Assembly: GCF_000013225.1 (NCBI RefSeq)
Contig: NC_007776.1
Location: forward strand, 62,001 to 126,000
Direction of reading: 5' to 3'
Origin: Synechococcus sp. JA-2-3B'a(2-13)
GTDB lineage: Bacteria > Cyanobacteriota > Cyanobacteriia > Thermostichales > Thermostichaceae
Length of the DNA: 64,000 nt
In this document: in pieces, positions 21,805 through 31,395 of the stretch
Position numbering within the stretch: position 1 is the first letter of the stretch
Layout: each line of letters opens with the position of its first letter
Position numbers and translations under genes: made by a program
The notes under the pieces: model-generated
What the model was told of the DNA's origin: nothing
Database searches by the model: none
Seen by the model: the letters and a program-made list of their open reading frames with translations, nothing else

Positions 21805-22548
21805 ATGGAGAAGGAAACGCTCGACAGTTTTTTGTCCATCCGTGGGGTGATGGGGGTGGCGCTCTTGAGTCGGGCAGGTCGCCCTTTCTTCTACCGCTCT
21901 TTTCAGGATTTGGATAGCCGACAGCAACAGGCCCTCACCGAAGGGCTGTTTCAAGTTTTGCAGACCATGCCCCCAGGACTTGACTATTTTGATTTTCAGT
22001 TTGCCGAGCAGCGGGTCTTCGTTTACCCCCTCGGGCCGGAATGGGCGTTGCTGGTGGCGGTGAATGACGAGCTGGTGATGCCGGTTTACACCTTGGCCGT
22101 GAACCGCCTGCGAGCCGAGCTGCAGCAGGATACGCCAAAGGGCTTGGCCACCTTTCGTCTATTTACCAGCCAGGCGGAGGCAGGCCGGAACGCTACCCAG
22201 CCCAGTTCCGCTCCTGCGGCGGGCCCGCGCATGGAGATGGATGTCTTCGTGCAATCTCTGAACCGTCTCTGCCAGATTACAACCGGCTATTTGGGCAAGG
22301 CGGTGATCGTCAACTATTGGAAGGCAGCACGGCAGGAAGTGGTGGAACGCCAGGGATCCAAAGCAGAATGGCTGAACCAGTTCGAGATCGAGCGCAGTGG
22401 CCAGATCCACTACCGGGGATCCCTCAAGGAACTGGACGAATCTCAGCAAAGGGTGCTACGGGATTGGGTGCTGGCTTTTTTCCGTCGCTGTGAAGAGGTA
22501 ATCCACGATTTTCGCAACTTGATCAAATCGACAGAACTGGGCCTATGA
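21805..22548 (+). CDS. conserved cyanobacterial protein of unknown function
   Basis: About 247 residues from ATG 21805. The N-terminal 100 residues (GVMGVALLSRAGRPFFY, then VFVYPLGPEWALLVAV) have the alternating strands of a Roadblock/LC7-like domain, a suggestion only. A Pro/Ala/Ser linker near residues 125-140 leads to a second helical domain with FVQSLNRLCQITTGYLGKAVI. No catalytic motif is evident. A weak AT-rich hairpin (GAAAAAG/CTTTTTC) directly follows the stop. I do not recognise a named family. Confidence 0.65.
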   Translation: MEKETLDSFLSIRGVMGVALLSRAGRPFFYRSFQDLDSRQQQALTEGLFQVLQTMPPGLDYFDFQFAEQRVFVYPLGPEWALLVAVNDELVMPVYTLAVNRLRAELQQDTPKGLATFRLFTSQAEAGRNATQPSSAPAAGPRMEMDVFVQSLNRLCQITTGYLGKAVIVNYWKAARQEVVERQGSKAEWLNQFEIERSGQIHYRGSLKELDESQQRVLRDWVLAFFRRCEEVIHDFRNLIKSTELGL

Positions 22549-22795
22549 AAAAGGGGCAGGCTTTTTCCTAAGTAGGGCTATCGGCGAACTCTACCCGGCT
22601 CTTGGTCGAGGAAAATCCAGGCTAAGCTATGACCATGATCAACCCGGATCGCGCCAGGTGCAGACAAGATCCCTGCCTGGGGATGTCCCTTCTTGTCGCC
22701 GCAAGCCGACCCAGCGAAAGATCCGCTTTGCTACCGCGATGCCGCCGGATCCCTCGTTACTATGGGGTTGCGGCACTCTACGCGAAGGAGTCGCT

Positions 22796-24109
22796 ATGCT
22801 GAGAATCGTCACCCAGCTAGCCGAGGCTGAAGCCGAGCTCAGACGGATCTCGGAGCGCACTCAGGCTGACCAGAACCTGCACCGCGAAGCAACTGTGCGG
22901 GAGATCCTGCAAGCGGTACGCCGTCAGGGGGATCGGGCCCTGCTGACCTATACGGCTGAGTTCGACCAGGTGGAGCTGAGCGTTGCCGAGCTGAAGGTGT
23001 CTGGGGCCGAGCTAGAGGCAGCTTACCAGGCGGTATCTCCGCAATTGCTTTCAGCCCTACGGCTGGCCAAGCAGCGCATTGAAGCTTTTCACCGGCAGCG
23101 GGTGCCCAGCAGTTGGGTAAGCTTTCCCGGCCCTGAGATCGTCTTGGGCAAGCAATACCGCCCTGTGGATCGCGCCGGCCTCTACATTCCGGGAGGGCGA
23201 GCCGCCTATCCCAGCACGGTGTTGATGAACGCCATCCCGGCCCAGGTGGCAGGGGTGCCCGAGATTGTGATGGTGACGCCACCGGGATCTGACGGGTTGG
23301 GGGGCAAGGGGATTAGCCCGGCCATTTTGGTGGCCGCCCAAGAAGTAGGCATCCACACCATCTATCGCGTTGGGGGGGCTCAGGCAATAGGGGCTTTGGC
23401 CTACGGCACCGAGACCATCCCCAAGGTGGACGTGATCACCGGCCCCGGCAACATCTACGTAACTTTGGCCAAAAAGCTGGTGTACGGCACGGTGGGGATC
23501 GACTCGCTGGCCGGGCCATCGGAGGTGTTGATCATCGCCGACGAGAGCGCCAACCCCCTTTATGTGGCTGCCGATTTGCTGGCCCAAGCCGAGCACGATC
23601 CCTTGGCGGCGGCCATCCTTCTGACCACCGATCTCCAGCTGGCCCAGCAGGTGCAGCAGGCGGTGGCCACCCAGATGGAGGCCCATCCCAACCGTCTGAT
23701 GGTGGAAAAGTCGGTGGTGAATTACGGGCTGATTGCGGTGGTGCCGGATCTGACGGCGGCGGTGGCTTTGTCCAACCTGTTTGCGCCAGAGCATTTGGAA
23801 CTGCAGGTGGCAGATCCCTGGGCTTTGCTGGATCCCATTCGCCATGCGGGGGCCATTTTCTTGGGCCACCATACTCCGGAGGCGGTAGGAGATTACCTGG
23901 CCGGCCCCAACCATACCTTGCCCACCGCCGGTGCGGCCCGCTATGCCTCGGCTTTGGGGGTGGAAACTTTCCTAAAGCATTCCAGTCTGATTCAATACAG
24001 CTCAGCGGCTTTGCGGGAGGTGGCCAGCGCCATTCAGGCTCTCACACAAGCGGAAGGGTTGCCCGCCCACGGCCAGTCGGTACAGGTGCGGTTGGCGGAG
24101 GAGCGCTAA
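22796..24109 (+). CDS. hisD: histidinol dehydrogenase
   Basis: 437 residues from ATG 22796, the family size. It oxidises L-histidinol to histidine with two NAD+ and a zinc. Characteristic segments: YIPGGRAAYPSTVLMNAIPAQVAGV, VGGAQAIGALAYGTETIPKVD, ITGPGNIYVTLAKKLVYG, AEHDPLA and ANHTLPTAG-like PNHTLPTAGAARY. No other his gene is nearby. An in-frame open stretch upstream to 22658 is excluded. Confidence 0.96.
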   Translation: MLRIVTQLAEAEAELRRISERTQADQNLHREATVREILQAVRRQGDRALLTYTAEFDQVELSVAELKVSGAELEAAYQAVSPQLLSALRLAKQRIEAFHRQRVPSSWVSFPGPEIVLGKQYRPVDRAGLYIPGGRAAYPSTVLMNAIPAQVAGVPEIVMVTPPGSDGLGGKGISPAILVAAQEVGIHTIYRVGGAQAIGALAYGTETIPKVDVITGPGNIYVTLAKKLVYGTVGIDSLAGPSEVLIIADESANPLYVAADLLAQAEHDPLAAAILLTTDLQLAQQVQQAVATQMEAHPNRLMVEKSVVNYGLIAVVPDLTAAVALSNLFAPEHLELQVADPWALLDPIRHAGAIFLGHHTPEAVGDYLAGPNHTLPTAGAARYASALGVETFLKHSSLIQYSSAALREVASAIQALTQAEGLPAHGQSVQVRLAEER

Positions 24110-24159
24110 TCAAGCCCTGGTCGCAGTTAGCTAGACCGCCGGGAAGCCCCACCCTCTGT

Positions 24160-24199
24160 TAGTGACTAGTGGCTAGTCACTATCCACTCACCACTATCC
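24160..24199. repeat. heptanucleotide repeat cluster, copy 1
   Basis: Units AGTGACT, AGTGGCT, AGTCACT, ATCCACT, CACCACT: two on one strand then their complements, so the cluster is palindromic overall. It lies 50 bases past hisD and upstream of the broken tnpB. A longer relative is inside that gene at 25041-25118. Confidence 0.75.
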
Positions 24200-25040
24200 A
24201 GGGTGAGGGTCGGGATAAAAGGCGAGGACACGATGCTTCGTCCTTACTGGTGCTATGACCGGCGTAGCAGGATTTTATACCCTCATCATGAGAACTGCTT
24301 ACCAGTATCGCTTACGCCCTACTTCTAGCCAAGTTGCTCTGATGGACCAATGGCTAGACTTGTTACGCAAGCAGTACAACTACCGCTTGGCAGAGCGCTT
24401 TGCGTGGTGGCAACACAATCGCTGTGATAGCAATGCTTGTCCCTTAATCTGTCACTTGCCTGAGTTAAAAGACAATCCCGATTTCTACTCCCAGAAACGG
24501 GATTTGGTGAAGATGAAAGCCCTGTTTCCGCAGTACAGAGCAGTCCATTCGCAAGTCCTCCAGAACTGCATAGAGCGAGTGCACAAAGCATTCGACCGCT
24601 GGCTGAAGGGTGACGGTAGCGGCAAGCGGGCAGGGAAACCCAGATTCAAGGGAGTTGGGCGGTATCGCTCCTTCAGTTTCCCCCAGATGAAACAAGACTG
24701 CATTTGCGGGCAGTTTATCCATCTGCCCAAAATCGGTGCTGTTCGGATAATTCAGCACCGTCCTTTGCCTGAGGGCTTTGTGATTAAGACCGCTGCCATC
24801 AGCCGCAAGGCAGACGGGTGGTATGTGACCTTGAGCCTGCAAGATTCATCTGTCCCCGTATTTACCCCTGACCCGCCAACACTGGAGAACACGATGGGGA
24901 TCGACGTGGGGCTGGACTCCTTTTTGGTGACCGATGCGGGGGAGTCTGTTCCAGTTCCCCAGTACTATCGCAAGGCAGAGCTCAGGCTCAAGAGGTTGCA
25001 GCGAGCCTTGTCTCGCGAGAAGAAGGGGTCAAACCGCCTA

Positions 25041-25118
25041 TGGCTAGTGACTAGTGGATAGTGACCAGTAGATAGTGACCAGTGGATAGTGAATAGTGAC
25101 TATCCACTAACCACTATC
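25041..25118. repeat. heptanucleotide repeat cluster inside tnpB
   Basis: About ten 7-base units: AGTGACT, AGTGGAT, AGTGACC, AGTAGAT, AGTGACC, AGTGGAT, AGTGAAT, AGTGACT, then the complements ATCCACT and AACCACT. It resembles cyanobacterial short tandem repeated repetitive (STRR) sequences in unit length. It replaces a short stretch of tnpB and shifts the frame. Confidence 0.85.
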
Positions 25119-25476
25119 TCAGCGCAAAGATTTTCATGACAAAACAGCGAACTGGCTGGTAAGCAAGGGCAAGCATATTGGGTACGAAGCCCTGAATATC
25201 AAAGGTATTGCGAGGACGAAGCTAGCAAAATCCACCTATGATGCTGGGTGGGGACAATTTCTGCAAATGCTGGCAGTCAAGGCTGAAAGAGCTGGGCTGA
25301 GGGCGATTGCAGTGAACCCCAACGGCAGCAGTCAAAACTGCTCTCGGTGCGGTCAAAGAGTACCGAAAGCGGTTCAAGACAGGTGGCATTCTTGTTCCCA
25401 TTGTGGGCTAGAACTAGAGCGCGACCACCATGCGGCCATCAACATCAAGCACAGGGCGGTGGGGCATCCCGTTCTT

Positions 25477-25499
25477 TTCGCGTCAGCGGGACGTAGTCC
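25477..25499 (+). repeat. two-hairpin small dispersed repeat
   Basis: Stem CGC/GCG around GTCA, then GGAC/GTCC around GTA. It lies in the 3-prime tail of the broken tnpB, where it encodes residues of an unconserved tail. Confidence 0.75.
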
Positions 25500-25520
25500 T
25501 CAAGCGCAGGAAACGTCCTT

Positions 25521-25543
25521 TTCGCGTTAGCGGCGCGGAGCGC
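25521..25543 (+). repeat. two-hairpin small dispersed repeat (GCGC variant)
   Basis: Stem CGC/GCG around GTTA, then GCGC/GCGC around GGA. Compared with the neighbouring copy at 25477 the second stem changed on both sides and still pairs. It overlaps the stop of the broken tnpB. Confidence 0.75.
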
Positions 25544-25776
25544 TTTGCGTCAGCATGAGTGCGGGAGTATGTCACACTCCAAAATAAGCCCTATTTCTCA
25601 ACCTGGACAAGCAACGGGATCCCTCGCCTGCCCTAGCGCCGCCTGGGGATTTCCCCCTTCCACTGGCAGGGATCCTCACCAACATCATTGTTGAATTGAA
25701 TAATGTTGAATGGTCTGGGCGGGTGCAGGTTCATATCCGCGCTCCTGACGGATGGTCTTCAAAGAAAGGAGATCCA

Positions 25777-28329
25777 ATGCTGTTGGCGGTTCGGTTCCCC
25801 AGTCCTTTGGCGGGACGGAGTCCTCAAGCAGGCTGGTCTGGGATGGTGAGGGATCGTTTCTGGGGCTTCATCTTAAGATCCTTCAAGCCCCTGGCAGTTT
25901 GTCTGGGTTTCCTCTGGGTGGGTCTGCTGGTTTGGACGGGATCCCCGGTTGCCCACGGCCAAAGCGCTGTCCCCGCTGCGGAGCACTTTCTGACGGTGGT
26001 ACGCTTGCCAGGGCAGAACTGGGCCAATATCGAGCGGCAACTGCAGCAGAGCGGCCTCAGCTACCAGGTGATCGACGGGATCGAGCCAGCAGGTTTGCGG
26101 GGGCGCAGCACAGTCTTTTTGCCAAACGTGAATCGCCTAACCGTTGCTCAAGCCCATGCTCTCGCCGAATGGATGCAACAGGAAGGGGGTCAGTTGATCG
26201 TCAGCGGCCCGCTGGAAATCCCTGCTGAGGCACGGGATCCCTTACGCAGCCTGATTGGCGCCTACTGGAGCGGAGATATTCCTCTGGCCAGTACGGTGCG
26301 CCTGACAGAGTTTGCTGAAGCATGGGCCCGCAGCGTTCAGGCGGCCGATCGCGCCAGCGGTGCGGAGCACTTTGTGGTTGCCGGGGGAGCCCTCTTGCCC
26401 ACCGGCCCGGAAAGTCGTCTGGTGGCCGTCTGGGAAGAGGTGGACATGGGGGACAATGCCTATGCGGTGATTGCCAGCCGCCAGAGTGTGTACCTGGGTT
26501 GGCGTTGGGGGGAGTTTCCCGAGGAGACGGCGCAGTTGGATCGGGAGTGGTTGCAAGCGGCTCTGCGCCGGGCCCAAGGCCGTTTCGCTGCCCTCAGACA
26601 GGCTGCTGCCACCCCATCCCCTTTGCCAGCGGTGCGGAGCACCATCAACACCCTGGAGTTGCTGGCCATGCGCCAAGAGCTGGGGAGCTTGCTGGGTCGG
26701 GTAGAGGGATCCCTGTTGCTGGCTCGGGCCACTCAAGGGGGGGTAGAAGCAGCCGAGTACAAGCCCATTTTGGAGCAAGCCCGCAGCGTGTTGCAACAGC
26801 TACCGGCCTGGGTGGAGGCAGGGCAATACGAGCAGGCGCGGCAGGCTTTTGAACAGGCACGGGCGGATCTGTGGGCCCACTACCCGGTGGATCGGTTGAC
26901 GGCTTTGTCTGAGGTACGGGCCATTTGGCTGGATCGGAGCACCATTGTCGAGGCAGGCTCTGAGGCAGGGCTGGCTCAGATTTTCGATCGCCTGGCTCAG
27001 GCTGGCCTCAACACCGTCTTTTTCGAGACGATGAATGCTGGCTTTGCCATTCATCCCAGCCGCGTCGCCCCCCAACAGAACCCCCTCACCCGTGGCCGGG
27101 ATCCCTTGCGGGCGGCGGTGCGCTTGGCTCATGAGCGGGGCCTCGAATTGCACGCTTGGATTTGGACTCTTGCGGTGGGCAACACCCGCCACAATCTGCT
27201 GCCGGAGATCAACTTGCCCCAAGACTACATCGGCCCGGTGCTGACGGCTCACCCCGATTGGGCCAATCTGGACAATCGTGGCCGTCTGTTCCCGCGCGGG
27301 CAGCCGGAAACCTGGCTAGACCCAGCCAATCCGCAGGTGCGCAGCTATCTCCTGGCTCTTACCCGCGAGCTAGTGCAAGACTACCAGGTAGACGGGATCC
27401 ACCTGGACTACATCCGCTATCCCTTCCAAAACGCTGCCAGCCGCCAGGTGTTTGGCTTCGGTCGGGCCGCTCGTCAGGGGTTTCAGCAGTTGTCCGGCGT
27501 CGATCCGCTGGAGTTGGATCCCTTGAGGGATCGCTCCCTCTGGCAGTTGTGGACCCGCTACCGCACCCAGCAGGTGAACGAGGTGGTGGAGGCCATTGCC
27601 CGCACCGCCCGCTCCCTCAACCCGCGCGTGATCCTCTCGGCAGCTGTCTATGCTCTGCCCAAGCAGGAGCGCCTGCAAAGGCTGCAGCAGAACTGGGAAG
27701 AGTGGATCCAGGCAGGGGAGCTGGATTTGTTGATCCCCCTCACCTATGCGGGCAATACACGGCGTTTGGCGCAACTGGTGCAGCCCAATTTGGAAATTGT
27801 CAGCCGCTTCTCCACCCTCTTCGTCCCCAGCCTTAATTTGTTGAACTTGCCGCCCGTCGAGTTCTTGGATCAACTGCAGGTGGTGCGGGATTTGCCCACC
27901 GGGGGGTTTGCTTTATTCTCGGTGCGGCAGCTTACCCCAGAGCTGGAAGCCATCCTCAGGTCCTCCGCCATTGCCTCGACTCGCATTCCCTATCGGGATC
28001 CCTTTGGGGCTGTTCGGGATCGCTTCCAGGCGCTGCGGCAGGAGTGGATGTTTTTGCTCGAGCAGAAACGGTTGGGGTTGTGGGAGCACAGCCAATGGAT
28101 GGAGCAAATAGAGCGGGTGCAGGGATCCCTGGCGGCCTTGGCAGCGGATCCCACCCCGGAAGCCCTGGAACAAGCCCGTCAGCAACTGGGCAACTTGAAA
28201 ACCAATCTTGCCACTTGGATGCGGCTGGAATCTCTGCGCAACCCCTATCGAGTTCAAGTTTGGGGCAACCGTCTCGCGGCTTTGGAGATGATGCTGCGCT
28301 ACGGAGAGCAAACCCTGATGAGGGCATGA
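25777..28329 (+). CDS. GHL10-type (DUF187) family 10-like glycoside hydrolase, exported
   Basis: About 850 residues from ATG 25777, preceded by AGGAGATCC at good spacing. An uncleaved or long signal segment (PLAVCLGFLWVGLLVWTG, then AHGQS) directs export. The catalytic-type TIM barrel starts near residue 380: VRAIWLDRSTIVEA, GLNTVFFETMN, GLELHAWIWTL, VDGIHLDYIRYPFQN and RVILSAAVYALPKQ. These are GHL10 hallmarks; relatives act on cell-wall or exopolysaccharide. An N-terminal gatase-like region precedes it and a coiled tail follows. Two in-frame copies of the 24-bp repeat (26349-26370, 26622-26642) and a degenerate one near 25806 lie inside. Confidence 0.82.
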   Translation: MLLAVRFPSPLAGRSPQAGWSGMVRDRFWGFILRSFKPLAVCLGFLWVGLLVWTGSPVAHGQSAVPAAEHFLTVVRLPGQNWANIERQLQQSGLSYQVIDGIEPAGLRGRSTVFLPNVNRLTVAQAHALAEWMQQEGGQLIVSGPLEIPAEARDPLRSLIGAYWSGDIPLASTVRLTEFAEAWARSVQAADRASGAEHFVVAGGALLPTGPESRLVAVWEEVDMGDNAYAVIASRQSVYLGWRWGEFPEETAQLDREWLQAALRRAQGRFAALRQAAATPSPLPAVRSTINTLELLAMRQELGSLLGRVEGSLLLARATQGGVEAAEYKPILEQARSVLQQLPAWVEAGQYEQARQAFEQARADLWAHYPVDRLTALSEVRAIWLDRSTIVEAGSEAGLAQIFDRLAQAGLNTVFFETMNAGFAIHPSRVAPQQNPLTRGRDPLRAAVRLAHERGLELHAWIWTLAVGNTRHNLLPEINLPQDYIGPVLTAHPDWANLDNRGRLFPRGQPETWLDPANPQVRSYLLALTRELVQDYQVDGIHLDYIRYPFQNAASRQVFGFGRAARQGFQQLSGVDPLELDPLRDRSLWQLWTRYRTQQVNEVVEAIARTARSLNPRVILSAAVYALPKQERLQRLQQNWEEWIQAGELDLLIPLTYAGNTRRLAQLVQPNLEIVSRFSTLFVPSLNLLNLPPVEFLDQLQVVRDLPTGGFALFSVRQLTPELEAILRSSAIASTRIPYRDPFGAVRDRFQALRQEWMFLLEQKRLGLWEHSQWMEQIERVQGSLAALAADPTPEALEQARQQLGNLKTNLATWMRLESLRNPYRVQVWGNRLAALEMMLRYGEQTLMRA
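26349..26370 (+). repeat. two-hairpin small dispersed repeat inside a gene (GTGC/GCAC variant)
   Basis: Stem CGC/GCG around GCCA, then GTGC/GCAC around GGA, both perfect. It encodes part of DRASGAEHF in the GHL10 gene without breaking its frame. A shortened relative with the same second stem is at 26622-26642. Confidence 0.6.
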
Positions 28330-28395
28330 AGCTCCCCTCTTGCGGGATGGGGATCCCATCTATCCCCAGAACTTCCCCAGAACCGAAAAAAACTG

Positions 28396-28809
28396 TTATG
28401 GGGTATCTTTCGGCATTTCCTCTGCGGGGTCAGGCCCTGTATCCGGCTCCTTGGGGAGAGCAGAGTCCTCAGGGCTGGGCAAGGACTCTGTCCTGCTGGC
28501 GCGAACCGCTTCCGGGGAGGTTTCTGGCTCCTCGTCATCGCTACGCGACGCTTCTGGGAACCCGTCAGCAGTGTGTGGCGCTGAAGCGGGCTGAGCAGCA
28601 ACAGGTTCAGGAGCAGAAGGAGGAGGTGCAGCTGGGATCCCGGCTTCTTCTGCAGGAACAACCGCAGGTGGCTGAGCAGCTTCTTTTTCCTTTTGCTGTT
28701 CGTAGCGGCGACGTTTGTTGCCCTCATCCACCAGCACGTACACCAGGCTGAGGAGAGAGAGCCCTGCTGTTCCAACCAAAACCCAGAGTAAGTTGTTGTC
28801 TATGGTCAT
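28396..28809 (-). CDS. small single-pass membrane protein, unknown function
   Basis: 137 residues. One membrane span at the N-terminus (LLWVLVGTAGLSLLSLVYVLV) is followed by a short basic stretch NKRRRYEQQKEKE and a long Pro/Ala/Glu-rich, low-complexity tail, probably disordered in the cytoplasm. A copy of the 24-bp repeat encodes VRASRTES in the tail. No family was recognised. It is convergent with the glycosidase gene and divergent from the pseudouridine synthase. Confidence 0.6.
   Translation of the reverse strand: MTIDNNLLWVLVGTAGLSLLSLVYVLVDEGNKRRRYEQQKEKEAAQPPAVVPAEEAGIPAAPPPSAPEPVAAQPASAPHTADGFPEASRSDDEEPETSPEAVRASRTESLPSPEDSALPKEPDTGPDPAEEMPKDTP
28483..28505 (-). repeat. two-hairpin small dispersed repeat inside a gene
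   Basis: Read on the minus strand: CGC/GCA around GCCA (one mismatch), then GGAC/GTCC around AGA. It is in frame in the small membrane protein, supplying RASRTES. Confidence 0.65.
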
Positions 28810-28956
28810 GGGTTGAGCTCCGTCAAACGCTGCTGGCGATGGAGGGATATTGCTCCTTAAGGCTTGATCTTACCGTTGAAGCCGCTCTGCCAAATCTTTC
28901 TGCCAAATCTTAAAGATTGGAAAGGTTGGGTTCACAGTTTTGTTGTTTTGTGTGTC

Positions 28957-29556
28957 ATGCGCTATCTCAAGTTCTACAAGCCCTATGGCGTGCTCACCCA
29001 ATTCACCGATCGAGAGGGACGGCCCACCCTCCAGTCTTTTATCCCGGTGCCCAGGGTTTATCCGGTGGGGCGACTGGATCGCGACAGCGAAGGGCTGCTC
29101 CTGCTGACCGATGATGGTCGCCTCAATGCCCGCTTGATCGACCCCAAGTTCGGCCATGAGCGCATCTACTGGGTTCAGGTGGAAGGGATCCCCACCCCCC
29201 AAGCCCTGCAACAGCTGCAACAGGGGCTGATCATCCAAGGGCGAAAAACGCGCCCGGCCCAGGTCAAAGTCTTGGCTGAGGAACCCACCCTGCCGCCACG
29301 GGATCCCCCCATCCGCTTTCGCCGCTCCATCCCCACCACCTGGCTGGAACTGACGCTGCGGGAGGGTCGCAATCGCCAGGTGCGCCGCATGACTGCCGCT
29401 GTTGGGATCCCAACTTTGCGGTTGGTTCGGGTTGGACTGGGGCCCCTCTCTCTGGCGGGGCTTGCTCCTGGCCAGTGGCAAGATCTCAGTGAGGTAGAAC
29501 TGGCCCAACTGCGGCAATATTGTTTTTCTCAAACCATTAGAGTCATTTCAAGTTAG
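28957..29556 (+). CDS. rRNA pseudouridine synthase, RsuA/RluE type
   Basis: 199 residues. [21 protein letters not shown] opens the domain; the catalytic aspartate is in [18 protein letters not shown], and [10 protein letters not shown] is the usual RNA-binding signature. It has no S4 domain, so it is closest to RluE (23S U2457) or RluF-like minimal enzymes. The final four residues and the stop codon are contributed by dispersed repeat B, which begins at 29540. Confidence 0.9.
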   Translation: MRYLKFYKPYGVLTQFTDREGRPTLQSFIPVPRVYPVGRLDRDSEGLLLLTDDGRLNARLIDPKFGHERIYWVQVEGIPTPQALQQLQQGLIIQGRKTRPAQVKVLAEEPTLPPRDPPIRFRRSIPTTWLELTLREGRNRQVRRMTAAVGIPTLRLVRVGLGPLSLAGLAPGQWQDLSEVELAQLRQYCFSQTIRVISS

Positions 29557-29630
29557 ATTAAGACGCTTCCTATTCGCTCGGCAGTGAGGAGCTGGGAAGC
29601 AAGACAACGGAACAGTTTTATTCCCTCTTA
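29540..29630 (+). repeat. dispersed repeat family B, copy 2
   Basis: Begins AGTCATTTCAAGTTAGATT, then AAGACGCTTCC; GGGAAGCAA matches the later part of copy 1. It is shorter and more diverged. It supplies the end of the pseudouridine synthase gene and runs straight into repeat family A. Confidence 0.65.
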
Positions 29631-29742
29631 AATGACTATAAACTAGGACACTGCATCCACACCTAAGACGTTGAACGCACAGGGCCGGAAGGCTTTTCTC
29701 CGTAGCTTAGGCGTTTCACCCTAACCTGAAATGACCATAACT
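29630..29742 (+). repeat. dispersed repeat family A, copy 2 (without 24-bp insert)
   Basis: AAACTAGGACACTGCATCC, CCTAAGACGTTGAACGCAC and GCCGGAAGGC match the copy at 58293-58446. It ends CCTGAAATGACCATAA, the inverted form of the start TTATGGTCATTTC of the other copy, so the family has terminal inverted repeats and could be a MITE. It is 24 bp shorter than the other copy in the middle. Confidence 0.7.
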
Positions 29743-29834
29743 TAACTCACATTGATCATTACTGAGCATTTGATCACTACATTGTTAATGATTGCCCTAT
29801 GATTGCCCTTGTTCCCAATTGTTCTTGAGCCCAC

Positions 29835-31184
29835 TCAGTCGGGCATGAGGGCGTGGGCGCGCTTGCCACCATTGGGGTAGAGAAGGGCCCGCTTGGGGCC
29901 GTGGATGGGATCTTCGACAATGATCGTCTGGTCGCGGCTGGCCCCCAGAGAAACAATGGCAATCGGCACCTGCATCAACTGTGCCAAAAACTTCAGGTAA
30001 TCATGGGCTTCGGGGGGCAAGTCTTGGATGGAGCGGCAATCTTTGGTGGAACATTTCCAGCCCGGCAGGGTTTCGTAGATGGGTTTGCACTGGGCGAAAA
30101 CCCGGGCATCGCTGGGAAAGTGACGAATTTCCCGCCCCTGGTACTCGTAGGCCACGCACACCTTGATCTCATCCAAGCCATCCAGCACATCCAGTTTGGT
30201 GATGGCCAGGCAGTCTAGGCCATTGATTCGCACCGCGTAGCGCCCAATTACCCCGTCAAACCAGCCGCAGCGCCGTTGTCGCCCTGTGGTGGTGCCAAAT
30301 TCAGCACCGGTTGCCCCCAGGTACGCCCCGATCTCATCTTTGAGCTCGGTGGGGAAAGGGCCTTCGCCAACGCGGGTGGTGTAGGCTTTGGCCACCCCGA
30401 TCACCCGGTCAATGCTGGTGGGGCCGATCCCAGCGCCAATACAAGCGCCACCGGCAATGGGATGGGAGGAGGTGACGTAGGGGTAGGTGCCGTAGTCGAG
30501 ATCCAACAGGGTGCCTTGAGCCCCTTCAAACAGGATGTTCTCCCGATCTTCGATGGCTTGGGTGAGAAGCAGAGCAGCGTCGGTAACATAGGGGCGCAGC
30601 CGCTCGGCATAGGCCAGGTATTGCTCGATAATTGGCTCGGGATCCAAGGGCGGCAAGTTATAGATCTTTTCCAGCAAGACATTTTTGTAGGGAATGGCCC
30701 AACTGAGGCGCTCCCGCAGCTGGTCAGGGTACATCAAGTCCACGACGCGAATGCCCATGCGCTCGGCCTTGTCGGCATAGGTGGGGCCAATGCCCCGACC
30801 GGTGGTGCCCAGCCGGTAAATGCCACGCCGCTCCTCTTCTGCGATGTCAATGACCCGGTGGTAGGGCAGGGTAACGTGGGCCGTTTCGGCAATGAACAGG
30901 TTGTCGGTGGAAATGCCCAATTGATGCAGTTGGTCGATCTCGGCCAGCAGAACCTCGGGATCGATCACCGTGCCGCTGGCGATGATGCAGCGTTTGTCGG
31001 GGTAGAGAATGCCAGAGGGGATCAAGTGTAGCTTGAAGGTTTGGCCCCCCACCACCAGGGTATGCCCTGCATTCACCCCACCTTGATAGCGGACGACCAC
31101 ATGGGCCTTTTCACTGAGGAGGTCGGTGATCTTCCCTTTTCCTTCATCGCCCCACTGGGCACCGACAACCACGACGTTTGCCAA
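29835..31184 (-). CDS. purA: adenylosuccinate synthetase
   Basis: 449 residues. Converts IMP and aspartate to adenylosuccinate with GTP. The signature QWGDEGKGK at residues 10-18 is intact, as are [38 protein letters not shown] and the [11 protein letters not shown] segment. The C-terminus is normal for the family. A terminator-like hairpin on the same strand lies just upstream and separates it from the Ctp-like gene. Confidence 0.97.
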   Translation of the reverse strand: MANVVVVGAQWGDEGKGKITDLLSEKAHVVVRYQGGVNAGHTLVVGGQTFKLHLIPSGILYPDKRCIIASGTVIDPEVLLAEIDQLHQLGISTDNLFIAETAHVTLPYHRVIDIAEEERRGIYRLGTTGRGIGPTYADKAERMGIRVVDLMYPDQLRERLSWAIPYKNVLLEKIYNLPPLDPEPIIEQYLAYAERLRPYVTDAALLLTQAIEDRENILFEGAQGTLLDLDYGTYPYVTSSHPIAGGACIGAGIGPTSIDRVIGVAKAYTTRVGEGPFPTELKDEIGAYLGATGAEFGTTTGRQRRCGWFDGVIGRYAVRINGLDCLAITKLDVLDGLDEIKVCVAYEYQGREIRHFPSDARVFAQCKPIYETLPGWKCSTKDCRSIQDLPPEAHDYLKFLAQLMQVPIAIVSLGASRDQTIIVEDPIHGPKRALLYPNGGKRAHALMPD

Positions 31185-31211
31185 GAGCTTCTCCTACAGT
31201 CCGTAGATGGC

Positions 31212-31236
31212 ACAAAAAATCCCCTTTGCGGGGGTT
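31212..31236 (-). terminator. Rho-independent terminator of the Ctp-like gene
   Basis: Read on the minus strand: CCCC, loop CGCAAA, GGGG, then ATTTTTT. It is correctly placed to end the minus-strand transcript of the gene at 31396-32895 before purA begins. A second small hairpin (CATCGC/GCGATG) is at about 31253-31270. Confidence 0.7.
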
Positions 31237-31395
31237 GCTGCACTAATCTACCGCATCGCTCCGGGCGATGTTGAGAGATCAGGACAAAAAGATTAACAAT
31301 CGATTAACTTTTCTCCGGCAGGGGACAACGTGGAGATGGGCGGGATCCCCGAACCCTCTGGCAAGCCAACAGAGATTCCCCAGTTGCCCTCGCCT

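Larger units (their letters stand above)
24288..25530 (+). pseudogene. tnpB (IS891/IS1341-type), split by a repeat insertion
   Basis: The first part (24288-25040) encodes a TnpB N-terminal region with [14 protein letters not shown] and the first RuvC aspartate in [11 protein letters not shown] run of heptanucleotide repeats (25041-25118) follows and brings stops. Coding then resumes about one base out of frame at QRKDFHDKTANWLVSKGK, with the RuvC glutamate in IGYEALNIKG, a zinc ribbon CSRCGQ...CSHCG and the last RuvC aspartate in DHHAAINI. All catalytic positions survive on both sides, so disruption looks recent. Two copies of the 24-bp repeat lie at its 3-prime end. No tnpA is present. Confidence 0.85.

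Noticed and set aside
24160-25118. Heptanucleotide arrays as a CRISPR array
   Set aside because: The units are seven bases with no unique spacers and no cas genes are near.
31253-31270. CATCGC/GCGATG hairpin upstream of purA as a riboswitch
   Set aside because: Too short and without any conserved riboswitch core; listed only as a hairpin.
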